Origin: Salininema proteolyticum
GTDB lineage: Bacteria; Actinomycetota; Actinomycetes; Mycobacteriales; Micromonosporaceae
Reading direction: 5' to 3'
Assembly (NCBI RefSeq): GCF_042685645.1
Contig: NZ_JBHUNX010000001.1
Location: 620,001-684,000 of the forward strand
Length of the DNA stretch: 64,000 nucleotides
The first letter of the stretch is position 1. Every line of letters begins with the position of its first letter. Position numbers and translations under genes: made by a program. Below, piece by piece: positions 16,412 to 25,400 of this stretch. Under the pieces are notes generated by a model. That model was not told the DNA's origin and ran no database searches. It saw nothing but the letters and a program-made list of their open reading frames with translations.

Positions 16412-16819
16412 TCAGGAAGCGGTGGCGGACAGGAGGTCGGGCAGGAGGTCGACGGCGCGTCGGTTGGCCGGGAGCCAGTCGACGGAGTCGACGTCGCCGG
16501 CCTCGAGCCAGCGGAGCGCGAGGTGTTCGAGGGCCTGGGGAGTCCCGGAGTCGAGCACGCACTCGTAGACGCGGACGAGGAAGCGCCCGTCGGCGGAGTG
16601 CAGGTCGGGGCCGAGCCGGGGCCCGACGGAGATCTCGACGCCGAGTTCTTCGCGGCACTCGCGGACGAGCGCCTCGGGTTCGGTCTCGCCGGGGTCGACC
16701 TTCCCGCCGGGGAACTCCCACCCGCCGCGCAGGGCCGGCGGCTCGCTGCGCTGGGCGGCGAGCACGCGCCCGTCGGCGATGATGGCGGCGGCGACCACGA
16801 CGGTTCTCGAATCGGACAC
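16412..16819 (-). CDS. Nudix hydrolase, MutT-like
   Basis: A 135-residue single-domain Nudix protein. The box GGKVDPGETEPEALVRECRE with following ELGV matches G-x5-E-x7-REUxEExGU at residues 38-60, and the preceding WEFPGG is typical of MutT. That group hydrolyses 8-oxo-dGTP or related nucleotides to prevent mutations. Length fits bacterial MutT. The exact substrate cannot be read from sequence. Confidence 0.85.
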   Translation of the reverse strand: MSDSRTVVVAAAIIADGRVLAAQRSEPPALRGGWEFPGGKVDPGETEPEALVRECREELGVEISVGPRLGPDLHSADGRFLVRVYECVLDSGTPQALEHLALRWLEAGDVDSVDWLPANRRAVDLLPDLLSATAS

Positions 16820-16973
16820 CCGTTGGCCTCACTTTCGGATAGGGGGCGAGGGCAAGCTTAGCGGGATCGCCGGTGTCCGTCTAAACGGGCGCGCCGATCG
16901 AAACGGGTTCCCAAGTGAGACGGGGTCGGTTACTGTGTGAATGTGAAGAACCGACTGGATTCGTACGGGCCGG

Positions 16974-17762
16974 GTGGTCGCAGTGTCTGACACCGAGCAC
17001 GACGGACAGGCGCCGGGGAGGCGGGACATCGAAGAGGAACTGATCCGCATAGACGGCTTCTACGAGGAGCTGCGGGCGGCGAGGGTCGGGTTCGCGGCCG
17101 ACGAGGAGATGGCGAACGCGACCCTGACGGTGTACTTCGAGGAGATGCGGGACCTGCTGAGCCAGGAGAACGCGGCGAAGTTCCCCGAGCTGAGCGTCGA
17201 GATCGAGGCCCTGAAGTGGGCCACGGCGACGAGGGCGAAGAAGGCCCAGAGCCACATGGTGAACCTGGACCTGCTGCTCGACGAGATCCGCGGAGCGAGG
17301 GAGGCCCTAGGCGAGGGCGACCTGGAACTGGGCCGGGAACGGGCACAGTCGTGCACGGCGCGGGCTCAGCTCATCGGCGACGACCTGGACGCCAGGAAGG
17401 GTTCGGTGAACGAGGACCCGCAGCGGATCATGGTGCAGGGCATCGACCGGCAGTGGGTCGACCAGGTCGGCGCGAGGATCCTGGAGCTGGAGGACCGTAT
17501 CGTCCTGGCTCCGCTGATGGAGATGATCCGCACCGCCCAGGACAGGACGGACGAGGTCGAGTCGCTGAACCTGGAGAAGATGCTGGGCGACGCGAAGGAG
17601 CTCGTCCGCGACCGTTTGGAGAGCGTCGGGCTGGCGGTGGAGTACATCGACCGGCACTTGCGCGACGGAGAGCCGGAGGTGGCCGAGAGGGTCGCCGAGA
17701 CGGCCCTGTCCGCCTTGCGGAACATGAAGTACGAACTGGGCTACCTCAAGAAGGACGACTAG
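16974..17762 (+). CDS. Hypothetical helical, coiled-coil-rich protein
   Basis: Up to 262 residues from a GTG at 16974; a second GTG at 16983 (start VSDTEHDGQ) is equally likely. The protein is highly charged and helical throughout (EVESLNLEKMLGDAKELV, RDRLESVGLAVEYIDRHL), without signal peptide or membrane segment. No family is recognised. Its stop codon shares four bases with the stop of the convergent gene. Confidence 0.6.
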   Translation: MVAVSDTEHDGQAPGRRDIEEELIRIDGFYEELRAARVGFAADEEMANATLTVYFEEMRDLLSQENAAKFPELSVEIEALKWATATRAKKAQSHMVNLDLLLDEIRGAREALGEGDLELGRERAQSCTARAQLIGDDLDARKGSVNEDPQRIMVQGIDRQWVDQVGARILELEDRIVLAPLMEMIRTAQDRTDEVESLNLEKMLGDAKELVRDRLESVGLAVEYIDRHLRDGEPEVAERVAETALSALRNMKYELGYLKKDD

Positions 17763-18217
17763 AGGATCTCCTCCTCGATCAGACGTTTGTGCAGGACGGC
17801 GGCATCGGACTCGGGGACGCGGGGGTTAGCGCCCTCGGCGTTGTAGAGGTATTCGAGCGCGTAGGCGAGCTGGTCGGCCGTGAGCCCTTGGTAGTCCCGT
17901 CCGGAGGGCACTAGCTCGTCGAAGGCCCGGACCAGGTAGTAGGCCGTGTTCTCGCCGTCGGCCTCGGTGGGTTCGAGGCTCTCGCCGATCTCGGTGTTGA
18001 GGTCCTCGCTTATCTTCAGCGTGCCGGACCCGGAGTTCACCGCCCGCCAGCCGGCGTTCAGCATTTCCCGGAACAGGTGCCGGTACTGGATGTCGACTAT
18101 GCCCTCGGAAGAGCGGACGGCGCTGTCGGCGGCCCGTACGGCGATGCGCATCCGGGCGCGGTGGGGCATCTTCTCGATCTCGGGGTTCAGGGCCTCGAGT
18201 TCCGGATGGTCGAGCAT
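17759..18217 (-). CDS. Hypothetical acidic protein
   Basis: A 152-residue soluble protein, mostly helical (MLDHPELEALNPEIEKMPHR; DQLAYALEYLYNAEG). No known motif is seen. It overlaps the stop of the convergent helical protein by four bases. The pair may be functionally linked, but orientation gives no operon evidence. Confidence 0.58.
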   Translation of the reverse strand: MLDHPELEALNPEIEKMPHRARMRIAVRAADSAVRSSEGIVDIQYRHLFREMLNAGWRAVNSGSGTLKISEDLNTEIGESLEPTEADGENTAYYLVRAFDELVPSGRDYQGLTADQLAYALEYLYNAEGANPRVPESDAAVLHKRLIEEEIL

Positions 18218-18301
18218 GGTGACTCCTGCTGGGTAAGGGGCACAGGAATTCTCAGCCTAGTCGAGGCGCGGGGAGGTGTCCAGCACCGTCCTCCGGCAGG
18301 G

Positions 18302-18739
18302 TTATGGGCGGAGCACTCGGCGCAGTTGGGAAGTGTGCCGTTCGGCCTCGGAGGGGTTCCCGTGGTACTGGGCGGGGGTGTTCTGGAACAGCTCGATGGT
18401 CCAGGTGTCGGATTTGCGGGCGACGAGGGTCTGGACGGCGTTCAGTTCGGGTTCGAGGTCGTCGGATCCGGATGGCACCATGCCGGCGATGGCGTAGAGC
18501 AGCGCCGTGTCCGGGGTGAGGGCGCGGATCTCGCGGATCTTCCAGACGTAGGGCGCGGTGGGGTGGTCGGCGAAGATCGGCGTCAGGTGCGACGCGATGT
18601 CGCGGCCGGACACCTGGCTCCCGTCGAAGCCGACGAGGAGGGCGTTGGGGGAGAAGAGCGCGGCATAGGCCTCCGCGTCCCGCCGGTTCCAGGCGAGGAG
18701 CAGCTGTTCGTACAGGTCGCGAAGGGCGGCGTCGGTCAT
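18302..18739 (-). CDS. SnoaL-like / SgcJ-type NTF2-fold protein
   Basis: A 145-residue protein with the NTF2-like pattern of DUF4440/SgcJ members: LYEQLLLAWNRRDAEAYAAL, FSPNALLVGFDGSQVSGRD, then strands ending DTWTIELFQNTPA. Such proteins are small alpha+beta cones that bind or turn over small molecules; the substrate is unknown. It is the last gene of the minus-strand symporter operon. The upstream VOC frame overruns it because of a missing in-frame stop. Confidence 0.75.
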   Translation of the reverse strand: MTDAALRDLYEQLLLAWNRRDAEAYAALFSPNALLVGFDGSQVSGRDIASHLTPIFADHPTAPYVWKIREIRALTPDTALLYAIAGMVPSGSDDLEPELNAVQTLVARKSDTWTIELFQNTPAQYHGNPSEAERHTSQLRRVLRP

Positions 18740-18740
18740 G

Positions 18741-19151
18741 GCCGGAGTCTAACACCGGGTCGGGGCGGTTGCTCCAGGATCGCTCGCAGAGGACCAGGCG
18801 GTACCCGTCGGGATCGAGGTAGGTGACGCCCCAGCGGTCCCAGTAGGGATTGTGCGCCGGGGTGCGCGTTCCGCCGTGGGCGGTGATGGCTTCGGTGAGC
18901 TTCGTGGGAACGGGGCCGGCGGTGTAGAGGACCAGGAGGTCGTCGGGAGTGGGCGCCGGGGCGACGGGGTCGGCCGGGTCGCGGGTCAGTTCGAGGTGCC
19001 AGTCGAGGTCGCGGAAGCCGACCATGAGGAGGGCGTGCTCTCCGGGGTCGTTCTGGCGGTAGAGGACGTCCATGCCGACTCCCTCGGTCCAGAACTCCTC
19101 GGCGGCGGAGAGGTCGAGGGAGGGGCGTGCGATTCGCATGTGGGAGTTCAT
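18741..19151 (-). CDS. VOC-family (glyoxalase/bleomycin-resistance-like) protein without in-frame stop
   Basis: From ATG 19151 the frame encodes a VOC domain of about 130 residues (MRIARPSLDLSAAEEFW start; WHLELTRD; GVTYLDPDGYRLVLCERSW end). The conserved domain is complete near 18770, but the frame has no stop there and stays open to 18252, running out of frame through the whole SnoaL-like gene. A TAG sits at 18751-18749, nine bases before the next ATG, in another frame. A one-base indel near the end, natural or from sequencing, is the simplest explanation. The coordinates given here cover the domain only. Confidence 0.6.
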
Positions 19152-19989
19152 GAATCCAGGCTAACTCGGAGGCGATGGCGAGCGCGGCCCGAACGGCGAT
19201 GAGCGTCGAGAGGCCGGCGGCGGTCACCATGGCGGCCAGCTGGATGCCGAGGAGGAAGTTTCCGGTGCGGGCGGCGAACTGGGCGGCGGGAAGGACGGAC
19301 GGCTGGGGATTCCAGCGGGAGTAGAGGACCGCGCCGGCGGCGATCAGTCCGGCGGCGGCGAGCCAGGACCAGTGGAAGGCCAGTCCCAGGACGAGGGGCG
19401 GAATCCCGGCCACTGCTTCGGCGTGGGGGAAGCGGGTGGAGCGCTGGCGCAGTTGCGAGGGCAGGACCACGAGCACGAGCGCGGTGGCGAGGGCTATGGG
19501 GACCCAGGCGCGGCCGTGGGACGCGGCGGCCAGCGCGGCCGAGAGGGCGCTGAGTGCGAGGGGGAGGGCCGGGATGAGGCCGCGGCGGAGATCCTCGTCG
19601 ACAGCGCTCCCTATGAGGCACACGGCGAGTAGGCCCGCTCCGGTCACGGCGATGCCCTGCGCGGGAGTGCCGACCGCGGCCTGCCACGTGCCCAGGGCGA
19701 CGGCGAAGGCGTAGCCGAGGCTCACGTCGAGCCCCGTGCCCCGGTCCACGGGCCCCTCATGGCTGGTGCGGAGGGTGACGTTGAGGCGCAGGGCGATCCA
19801 CGCGAGGCTCAACGCGGGGAGGAGGAGCGAGGCGGCGAGGAGGATCGTGTCGGGGATTCCCATGCCGGAGAGCGGGTCGGGTCGGGAGAAGAGGGAGACC
19901 CAGGGGGCGGCGAAGACGAGGGAGCAGGCGAGCGGGAGGCGCAGGAACCGGAAGGGCGACCGGCGGCGGACGTGCGGGTGGTCGATCAT
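19152..19989 (-). CDS. Integral membrane protein, about eight helices, without in-frame stop
   Basis: From ATG 19989 (MIDHPHVRRRSPFRFLRLP) the frame encodes about 280 residues with eight hydrophobic segments, including VSLGYAFAVALGTWQAAV and LVLGLAFHWSWLAAAGLIAAG. No family is recognised. The hydrophobic protein should end near SELA at about 19160, yet the frame stays open to 18736 across the VOC gene. A TAG in another frame lies at 19163-19161, nine bases before the VOC start. It overlaps the symporter stop by ATGA, so it is in the same operon. Confidence 0.58.
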
Positions 19990-21410
19990 GTCGTGGCAGA
20001 GTCCTTGGGGAGGTGCAGGAACAGGACGGTGTCCTCGGCCCGGGCGGGGAGTGCGGTGCGACGCGATACGGCGATCATAACGGCGAAGGACAAGGGCGCC
20101 GCCCAGAGAGCCGGGTAGGCGATCCAGGGCGGAACGGAAGCGGCGGTGGCGAGTGCGGCGGAGGCGAGGATGGACAGGGCGCCCGCGGCCATGCCGGACG
20201 AGGCGCCGGCGGCTGTCAGCCCCTTCCACCAGATCCCCAGTACCAGCAGGGGGCAGAAGGTGGCGGCGGCCAGGGAGAAGGCCCAGCCGACCAGGACGTT
20301 GATGTCGACCGAGGAGGTCGGGACGGCCAGGGCGACGGCGAGCGCGCATCCGGCGGCGACGCCCAGGCGGAGGCGGCGGACGGAGACGTTGAACAGGTCG
20401 TGGCTGAGGGAGCTGCCGAGGGCGACGAGCAGCCCGGACGAGGTGGAGAGGAAGGCGGCGAACCCGCCGGCGGCGGCCAGCGCGAGGACCACGCCGGAGG
20501 GGTCGAGGGCCTGGGCCAGTTCGAGGACGACGAGGTCGGCGTCGGCGGAGTCGGTGACATTGACGCGGGCGAGAAGGCCGTAGACGGCGGGGAAGAGGTA
20601 GAAGAGCCCGAGGAGCAGCACGACCCCGACGGCGACGCGGCGGGCCGAACGGGCGCCGGGCGAGGCGTGGAACCGCATGATGACGTGCGGCAGGCCGACC
20701 GCCCCGAGGGTGGTCGCCGCGAGGACGGAGACCGTCGCCCACAGGGAGGGCGCGCCGTCGGCGACCAGGAGGACGCTGCCCCAGTCGACGGGCCGGTCCA
20801 GGTCGGGGCGCGAGCCGGCGGAGAACCAGAGGAACAGCCCGGGCAGCGCGATGAAGGCGATCTTCACCAGGTAGTGGAAGGCCTGGACATAGGTGGCCGA
20901 GCGGATGCCGCCCCACACGATGGAGGCGGCGACGATGACGCCCGAAGCGACGACCCCCACGCCGTAGGGCAGCCCGGAGACGGCGTGGAGCACGACCCCG
21001 GCCGCCTTGAACTGCGGGATGAGGTAGAGCAGCGCGATGAGCGCGCCGACCAGCCCGCAGAAGCGGCGCAGACGGACCGACCCGAGCCGGAACTCGGCGA
21101 AGTCGGGGACGGTGTAGGCCCCCGAGCGGCGCATCGGCCCGGCGGTGAACTGGGCGATGAGCACGTACCCGGCGGTGAAGCCCACCCCGAACCACATGGC
21201 GCCGACCCCGTTGCGCCACAGCAGCCCCGCCAGGCCGAGCGCGGAGGCGGCGGAGATGTACTCCCCGGCGATGGCGGTGGCGTTCCAGGTCGGGAGGATG
21301 CGCCGGGAGGCGATGAGGAAGTCCGGCGTGGTCGGGGAGGTCCGGACGGCGAACAGGCCGATGGCGAGGCTGGCGGAGAGGACGGCGGCGATGGCGATGA
21401 GGGCCGTCAC
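19986..21410 (-). CDS. Sodium:solute symporter (SSS family)
   Basis: A 474-residue transporter with about 13 membrane helices. Family landmarks are ASRRILPTWNATAIAGEYISAAS at the N-terminus (residues 30-52), the GGIRSATYVQAFHY loop and GLPHVIMRF, which resembles the ActP/MctC group of acetate, propionate and pyruvate symporters. The GTG start at 21410 is chosen because GGGGAAGAG lies just upstream and the GTGA overlaps the preceding stop. It is coupled to a DUF485-like gene and controlled, by inference, by the adjacent LytS/LytTR pair. The substrate is probably a small carboxylate. Confidence 0.85.
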   Translation of the reverse strand: MTALIAIAAVLSASLAIGLFAVRTSPTTPDFLIASRRILPTWNATAIAGEYISAASALGLAGLLWRNGVGAMWFGVGFTAGYVLIAQFTAGPMRRSGAYTVPDFAEFRLGSVRLRRFCGLVGALIALLYLIPQFKAAGVVLHAVSGLPYGVGVVASGVIVAASIVWGGIRSATYVQAFHYLVKIAFIALPGLFLWFSAGSRPDLDRPVDWGSVLLVADGAPSLWATVSVLAATTLGAVGLPHVIMRFHASPGARSARRVAVGVVLLLGLFYLFPAVYGLLARVNVTDSADADLVVLELAQALDPSGVVLALAAAGGFAAFLSTSSGLLVALGSSLSHDLFNVSVRRLRLGVAAGCALAVALAVPTSSVDINVLVGWAFSLAAATFCPLLVLGIWWKGLTAAGASSGMAAGALSILASAALATAASVPPWIAYPALWAAPLSFAVMIAVSRRTALPARAEDTVLFLHLPKDSATT

Positions 21411-21721
21411 GGGCTCTTCCCCGCCTCGTCGACCGCCTCGGCGCTCCGGACGCCCTTGTGGCTCAGGAGGAGCAGCAGCGGATAGGGGACGGTGAGCAGC
21501 ACGAGGTAAGACCACGGGGCGGGGAGGAGGGCGACGGAGGCGACGAGCATGGCGATGACGGAGAAGAGCGTCATCGCGATGCGGACGGCCAGCGCCCTCT
21601 GGCGGACCATGATCTCCTCGGCGCGAACGCGGTCGGCGATATGCGTGCGCACCAAGGGCATCCGGTGCGGGCCGGTGCGGCGCCCGCCGCGGCGCAGGGC
21701 CAGGCGCGTCTGCGGGCTCAT
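21407..21721 (-). CDS. Small membrane protein accompanying the symporter (DUF485-like)
   Basis: A 104-residue protein with two membrane helices (RIAMTLFSVIAMLVASVALLP and WSYLVLLTVPYPLLLLLS) after a basic N-terminus. The position directly before an SSS symporter, with a GTGA overlap, is that of DUF485 partners. It starts at ATG 21721 by a TGATG overlap with the response regulator; an upstream ATG at 21736 is possible. The sequence is only weakly DUF485-like, so the call relies on context. Confidence 0.6.
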   Translation of the reverse strand: MSPQTRLALRRGGRRTGPHRMPLVRTHIADRVRAEEIMVRQRALAVRIAMTLFSVIAMLVASVALLPAPWSYLVLLTVPYPLLLLLSHKGVRSAEAVDEAGKSP

Positions 21722-22452
21722 CACGCGCCGCCGCATAACGACTCCCTCGCCGCGTCCAGCAGGCGCTCGCGCAGCAGGCGGGCGTGGCGGCGGCTGACGG
21801 GAACCCCGCCGACGTCGGTCACGGCCACCAGGCCGGACTTGGTGGAGGCGTTCAACTGGCGGACATGGGCGAGATTGACCAGGAACGACCGGTGCGCGCG
21901 GACGAAGCCCGCCGCCGCCCAGGAGCGCTCCAGCTCGGTCATGGTCTGGCGCAGCAGGTGCGACCCGGCGGCGGTGTGCAGGCGGACGTAGTCGCCGTGG
22001 GCCTGCACGTAGGCGACCTCCTCGCGGCTGAGGAACACCGTCTCGCCGCCGAGCTCCACCTCGATGGCGGCGTCGGCCTCGATGGACGGGCCGGAGGCCG
22101 GCGCGCTGATCCGGCGGACGGCCTCCGAGACGCGCTCGGGGCGGATGGGCTTGAGAATGTAGTCGACCGCGCCGAGAGCGAAGGCGTCCACGGCGTGCGA
22201 GTCGTAGGCGGTGACGAACACGATCGCCGGGCGCTTCTCCATGCGCGAGAGCAGGCGGGCCAGGTCCATGCCGGAGACCCCGGGCATGGAGATGTCGAGG
22301 AACGCGGCGTCGAACTCCCCGGTGGCGATCAGCCGGACCGCCTCGTCCCCCGACGAGGCCTCGGTGAGCTCCGCGTCCGGCGCGGCCCGCGAGAGGTGGT
22401 GCAGCATCTCGCTGCGGGTGGCGGCCTCGTCCTCTACGACCAGGAAACGCAT
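21721..22452 (-). CDS. LytTR-family response regulator
   Basis: A 243-residue regulator. The receiver domain has the phosphorylatable Asp in AAFLDISMPGVSG (about residue 53), acidic pair VVEDE and Lys in YILKPIRP. The C-terminal LytTR DNA-binding domain has EVAYVQAHGDYVRLHT and GFVRAHRSFLVNLAHVRQL. The ATG at 22452 is chosen because AGGGGG precedes it; ATG 22467 overlaps the kinase stop and is less likely. With the upstream LytS-type kinase it should control the symporter, as the BtsSR and related systems do for pyruvate uptake. Confidence 0.9.
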   Translation of the reverse strand: MRFLVVEDEAATRSEMLHHLSRAAPDAELTEASSGDEAVRLIATGEFDAAFLDISMPGVSGMDLARLLSRMEKRPAIVFVTAYDSHAVDAFALGAVDYILKPIRPERVSEAVRRISAPASGPSIEADAAIEVELGGETVFLSREEVAYVQAHGDYVRLHTAAGSHLLRQTMTELERSWAAAGFVRAHRSFLVNLAHVRQLNASTKSGLVAVTDVGGVPVSRRHARLLRERLLDAARESLCGGA

Positions 22453-22463
22453 GGCCGACCCCC

Positions 22464-23504
22464 TCACTCCGACGCCGTCCCGCGCGGGAACCGGGGCAGG
22501 CGGAGTGACACCTTGGTGCCCTCGCCCGGCGCGGTCTCCACGACGAGCCCGAACTCGGGGCCGTAGACGGCGCGCAGACGCTCATCCACATTGGCCAGTC
22601 CAATGCCGGTGGACGTGCCCGCGAGGATCCTCTCGACCCTGGCGGGGTCCATGCCCACGCCGTCGTCCTCGATCTCCAGATGGCACAGGGGACCCTCGGC
22701 GAAACCGCGCAGGGTCACCGCCCCGGTGGCGGAAGTCGACTCGAAGCCGTGGCGCACGGCGTTCTCCACCAGCGGCTGGACCACGAGGAACGGCAGCGGC
22801 AGCGGGAGGATCTCCGGCTCAACCTGCATGCGGAAGTCGAGGCGCTCGCCGAAGCGCGCCTGCTGCAGCTGCACATAGGTCTCGACGGCCTCCAGCTCCT
22901 CGGCGACGGTCGCCAGATCGCCCTTGGCGGCGAAGGAGTAGCGCAGATAGTCGCTGAAGTCCATGAGCAGCTCCTGCGCGCGCTCGGGGTCGGAGCGGAT
23001 GTAGCCCACGATCGTCGACAGGGCGTTGTGCAGGAAGTGCGGGGAGATCTCGGCGCGCAGGGTCCGGAGGTTCGCGGCGGCGATGTGCTGGCGCGACTGG
23101 GAGAGGCGCCGGTGGTCGAGCCCGGCGGCCATGACCCCGGCGGCGGCCGCGACGCTGGTGGTGGTGAGGTCCCCGCGCGCGACGACGCAGCCGAGCAGGT
23201 TGTCGTCGCGGATCATGGGCGCGACGTGGAAGGGGCTCTCGGAGAAGGCGGAGAGCTCGGTCAGGCAGCGCAGCCGCATGGAGTCCAGGACGTCGGCGGG
23301 CACGAAACCCCAGGTGCCGCAGGGATCGGTCAGGTCGGTGAGGACGAGGGCCTCGGCGCCGAGGGCGCGGCCCAGCCGGCGGGCCGTCCTGTCGCCCATG
23401 CCGTCGGCGAGCGTCGCGTCGAGATCGCGCAGCAGCCCCCACAGTTGGGGCAGCTGAGTCGATGTGCGAGACCTCTTCGTGAACACACGTCGATGGTAAT
23501 CCAT
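22464..23504 (-). CDS. LytS-type sensor histidine kinase (GAF-like sensor)
   Basis: A 346-residue kinase without obvious membrane helices. The N-terminal 150 residues look like a GAF sensor (EALVLTDLTDPCGTWGFVP). Then come the His_kinase phospho-acceptor region ISPHFLHNALSTIVGYI and the ATPase motifs VVQPLVENAVRHG, EIEDDGVGMD and STGIGLANVDERL. ATG 23504 (MDYHRRVFTK) or GTG 23486 are both possible starts. It is the first gene of the symporter operon and is divergent from the carboxypeptidase gene. Confidence 0.88.
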   Translation of the reverse strand: MDYHRRVFTKRSRTSTQLPQLWGLLRDLDATLADGMGDRTARRLGRALGAEALVLTDLTDPCGTWGFVPADVLDSMRLRCLTELSAFSESPFHVAPMIRDDNLLGCVVARGDLTTTSVAAAAGVMAAGLDHRRLSQSRQHIAAANLRTLRAEISPHFLHNALSTIVGYIRSDPERAQELLMDFSDYLRYSFAAKGDLATVAEELEAVETYVQLQQARFGERLDFRMQVEPEILPLPLPFLVVQPLVENAVRHGFESTSATGAVTLRGFAEGPLCHLEIEDDGVGMDPARVERILAGTSTGIGLANVDERLRAVYGPEFGLVVETAPGEGTKVSLRLPRFPRGTASE

Positions 23505-23614
23505 GCCACTGCGGCGGCGGAGAACCGCTCGGCCCTTCCGGAAACCTCGTGCGGACGTTTGTGGAAACCCGGCGGACATTGCTACCCTCCAGTTCGCGAA
23601 CGAAAGGAACGCAC

Positions 23615-24658
23615 ATGGAGCACAACGAAAGACACCACGGAGTATTCTCCCGCCGACTCCTCTTCGGAAGCGGCGCCGCCATGGCCGCCGCGACCGTCCT
23701 CCCCGCCCCGGCGTCGGCCAAGGGCCACACCGAGATCACGCGGCCGCCGGCCCTCCGGCCCGGAGACCTCGTCGTCGTCCCCTCGCCGGCCGGACCGACC
23801 GACGCGGCCGCCGTCGAGAAGGGCGTCGCGCTCCTGGAGAGCTGGGGACTGGAAGTCGAACTCACCCCGCACGCCCTCGGCCGCGACGGCTACCTCTCCG
23901 GGACCGATGAAGAGCGGACCGCGGACCTCGAATACGCCTTCTCCCACCCCGACGCCAAGGCCGTCATCGCCACCCGCGGCGGCTACGGATCGACCCGCAT
24001 CCTCGACCGCGTCGACTACACCGGCCTGCGCGACAAGCCCAAACTCGTGGCCGGATACAGCGACATCACCGCCCTCCACGCCGCCGTCCACGCCCGGGCC
24101 GGCCTGGCCACCCTGCACTCCCCGATGGTCGCCTGGGCCGACGGCAACACCGACGCCACCGCCGAAGCGCTGAAGAACGCCCTCATGACCGCCGACCCCG
24201 TCCGCCTCGAACGCGACGACGCCGAACCGACCGCCGACGTCCTCGTCCCGGGACGGGCCGAAGGCCGGCTCCTCGGCGGCAACCTCTCCCTCCTCGCCGC
24301 CGAAATCGGCAGCCGGAACTTCCCCGACCTGGACGGCGCGATCCTCTTCCTCGAAGACGTCGGCGAAGAACGCTACCGCGTCGACGGCCTCCTCACCAGC
24401 CTCATCCGCTCCGGACACCTCGACGGCGTCGCCGGCTTCGCCATCGGCCAGTTCCTCCCCGCCTGGGGCGACGAACCCGGCGAAGGAGAATGGACCATGG
24501 CCGACGTGATCACCGACCGCCTCGCCGGATACGGAGTCCCGATCCTCGGCGGACTCAAACTCGGCCACGGCGACGACCCCAGAGTCGCGCCCCTGGGCAC
24601 GGAAGCGGAAATGGACGCCGAAACCGGCGTCCTCACCGTCGAGTCCGCCCTGCGATAA
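23615..24658 (+). CDS. Tat-exported LD-carboxypeptidase (S66/MccF family)
   Basis: A 347-residue enzyme. The N-terminus has a Tat-like signal (FSRRLLFGSGAAMAAATVLPA, cleavage near ASA). The S66 catalytic landmarks are GYSDITALH (nucleophile Ser), FLEDVGEERYR (Glu) and LKLGHGDDP (His). Members cleave the L-lysyl-D-alanine bond of muropeptides or inactivate microcin-like peptides. The ATG at 23615 is chosen over an upstream in-frame ATG because GAAAGGAA precedes it and the signal peptide follows directly. A role in peptidoglycan recycling outside the membrane is likely. Confidence 0.9.
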   Translation: MEHNERHHGVFSRRLLFGSGAAMAAATVLPAPASAKGHTEITRPPALRPGDLVVVPSPAGPTDAAAVEKGVALLESWGLEVELTPHALGRDGYLSGTDEERTADLEYAFSHPDAKAVIATRGGYGSTRILDRVDYTGLRDKPKLVAGYSDITALHAAVHARAGLATLHSPMVAWADGNTDATAEALKNALMTADPVRLERDDAEPTADVLVPGRAEGRLLGGNLSLLAAEIGSRNFPDLDGAILFLEDVGEERYRVDGLLTSLIRSGHLDGVAGFAIGQFLPAWGDEPGEGEWTMADVITDRLAGYGVPILGGLKLGHGDDPRVAPLGTEAEMDAETGVLTVESALR

Positions 24659-25024
24659 GACGCTCACCCGGGGCGGCACCAGGATGGACGCGCCTCCCCG
24701 AGGTGACCTATACTGGCCGCAGACCGCCGGCGAAGGTGCCGCGAGACACCCAGTCGGCGCTGCGCAACTTCATACAGCGCCGTTCGAGCCGGAGCGGGAG
24801 AGCGCTCGCCGCGAGCGGGCCGCCGAAGGAGCAACACTCTCCAGAAACTCTCAGGTATAAAGACCGCTTCGGCAAGGCGAACTCTGAAAAGACGGGGCCA
24901 GACGCCCCGCGCCCACGGTGCAAGCCGCCACTCGGCGGTGAAGCTCTCAGGTACCGATGACAGAGCGGGGAGGAGTCCGACGATCCCTGCCGGCCCTCCC
25001 GGCCGCCATCGAAGCGAGAGCCCT
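24659..25024. other. Leader region of the glycine operon
   Basis: These 366 bases between the carboxypeptidase stop and gcvH hold the tandem glycine riboswitch (about 24786-24977) and no gene. The downstream 45 bases contain the gcvH ribosome site. Confidence 0.75.
24786..24977 (+). promoter_or_regulatory. Tandem glycine riboswitch
   Basis: The first aptamer shows GCGGGAGAGCG, CGCCGAAGGAGCAAC and AACTCTCAGGT, the invariant core of the gcvT-class riboswitch. After a short linker (GCGAACTCTGAAAAGACGGGG) a second aptamer shows CACGGTGCAAGC, GGTGAAGCTCTCAGGT and ACCGATGACAGAGCGGGG. The pair ends about 48 bases before gcvH. Glycine binding normally turns on glycine-catabolic operons; the expression platform was not resolved here. 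Boundaries are approximate. Confidence 0.9.
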
Positions 25025-25399
25025 ATGACCGTTCCCAAGCACCTCAAGTACACCTCCGAACACGAATGGCTCGACGTGAGCGGCGAGACCGCCACCGTCG
25101 GCGTCACCGAACACGCCGCCGAACTCCTCGGCGACGTCGTCTTCGTCGACCTCCCCGAGGCCGGCGACACCGTCGACGGCGGCGAGGTCTGCGGAGAGAT
25201 CGAGTCCACCAAGTCCGTCAGCGACCTCTACGCCCCCGCCGACGGCGAGGTCACCGGGGTCAACGAGGAGGTCGTCACCGACCCCGCCCTCCTCAACGCC
25301 GACCCCTACGGCAAGGGCTGGCTGTTCACCATGAAGATCACCGGAGAGACCGAACTCCTCGACGCCGCCGCCTACGAGGCCCTGACGGAGGGAAACTGA
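25025..25399 (+). CDS. gcvH: Glycine cleavage system H protein
   Basis: A 124-residue lipoyl carrier that shuttles the aminomethyl group between glycine cleavage P, T and L proteins. It has KYTSEHEWL at the start, LGDVVFVDLPEAGD, the lipoylation lysine in IESTKSVSDLYAP (near residue 62) and NEEVVTDPALLNADPYGKGW. ATG 25025 is chosen because the H-protein family starts there. No gcvT or gcvP gene lies in the window; the rest of the cleavage system must be elsewhere. Confidence 0.97.
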   Translation: MTVPKHLKYTSEHEWLDVSGETATVGVTEHAAELLGDVVFVDLPEAGDTVDGGEVCGEIESTKSVSDLYAPADGEVTGVNEEVVTDPALLNADPYGKGWLFTMKITGETELLDAAAYEALTEGN

Positions 25400-25400
25400 C

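Noticed and set aside
18252..19151. A genuine 299-residue VOC fusion protein
   Set aside because: The C-terminal 165 residues are an out-of-frame, Arg-rich reading of the SnoaL-like gene.
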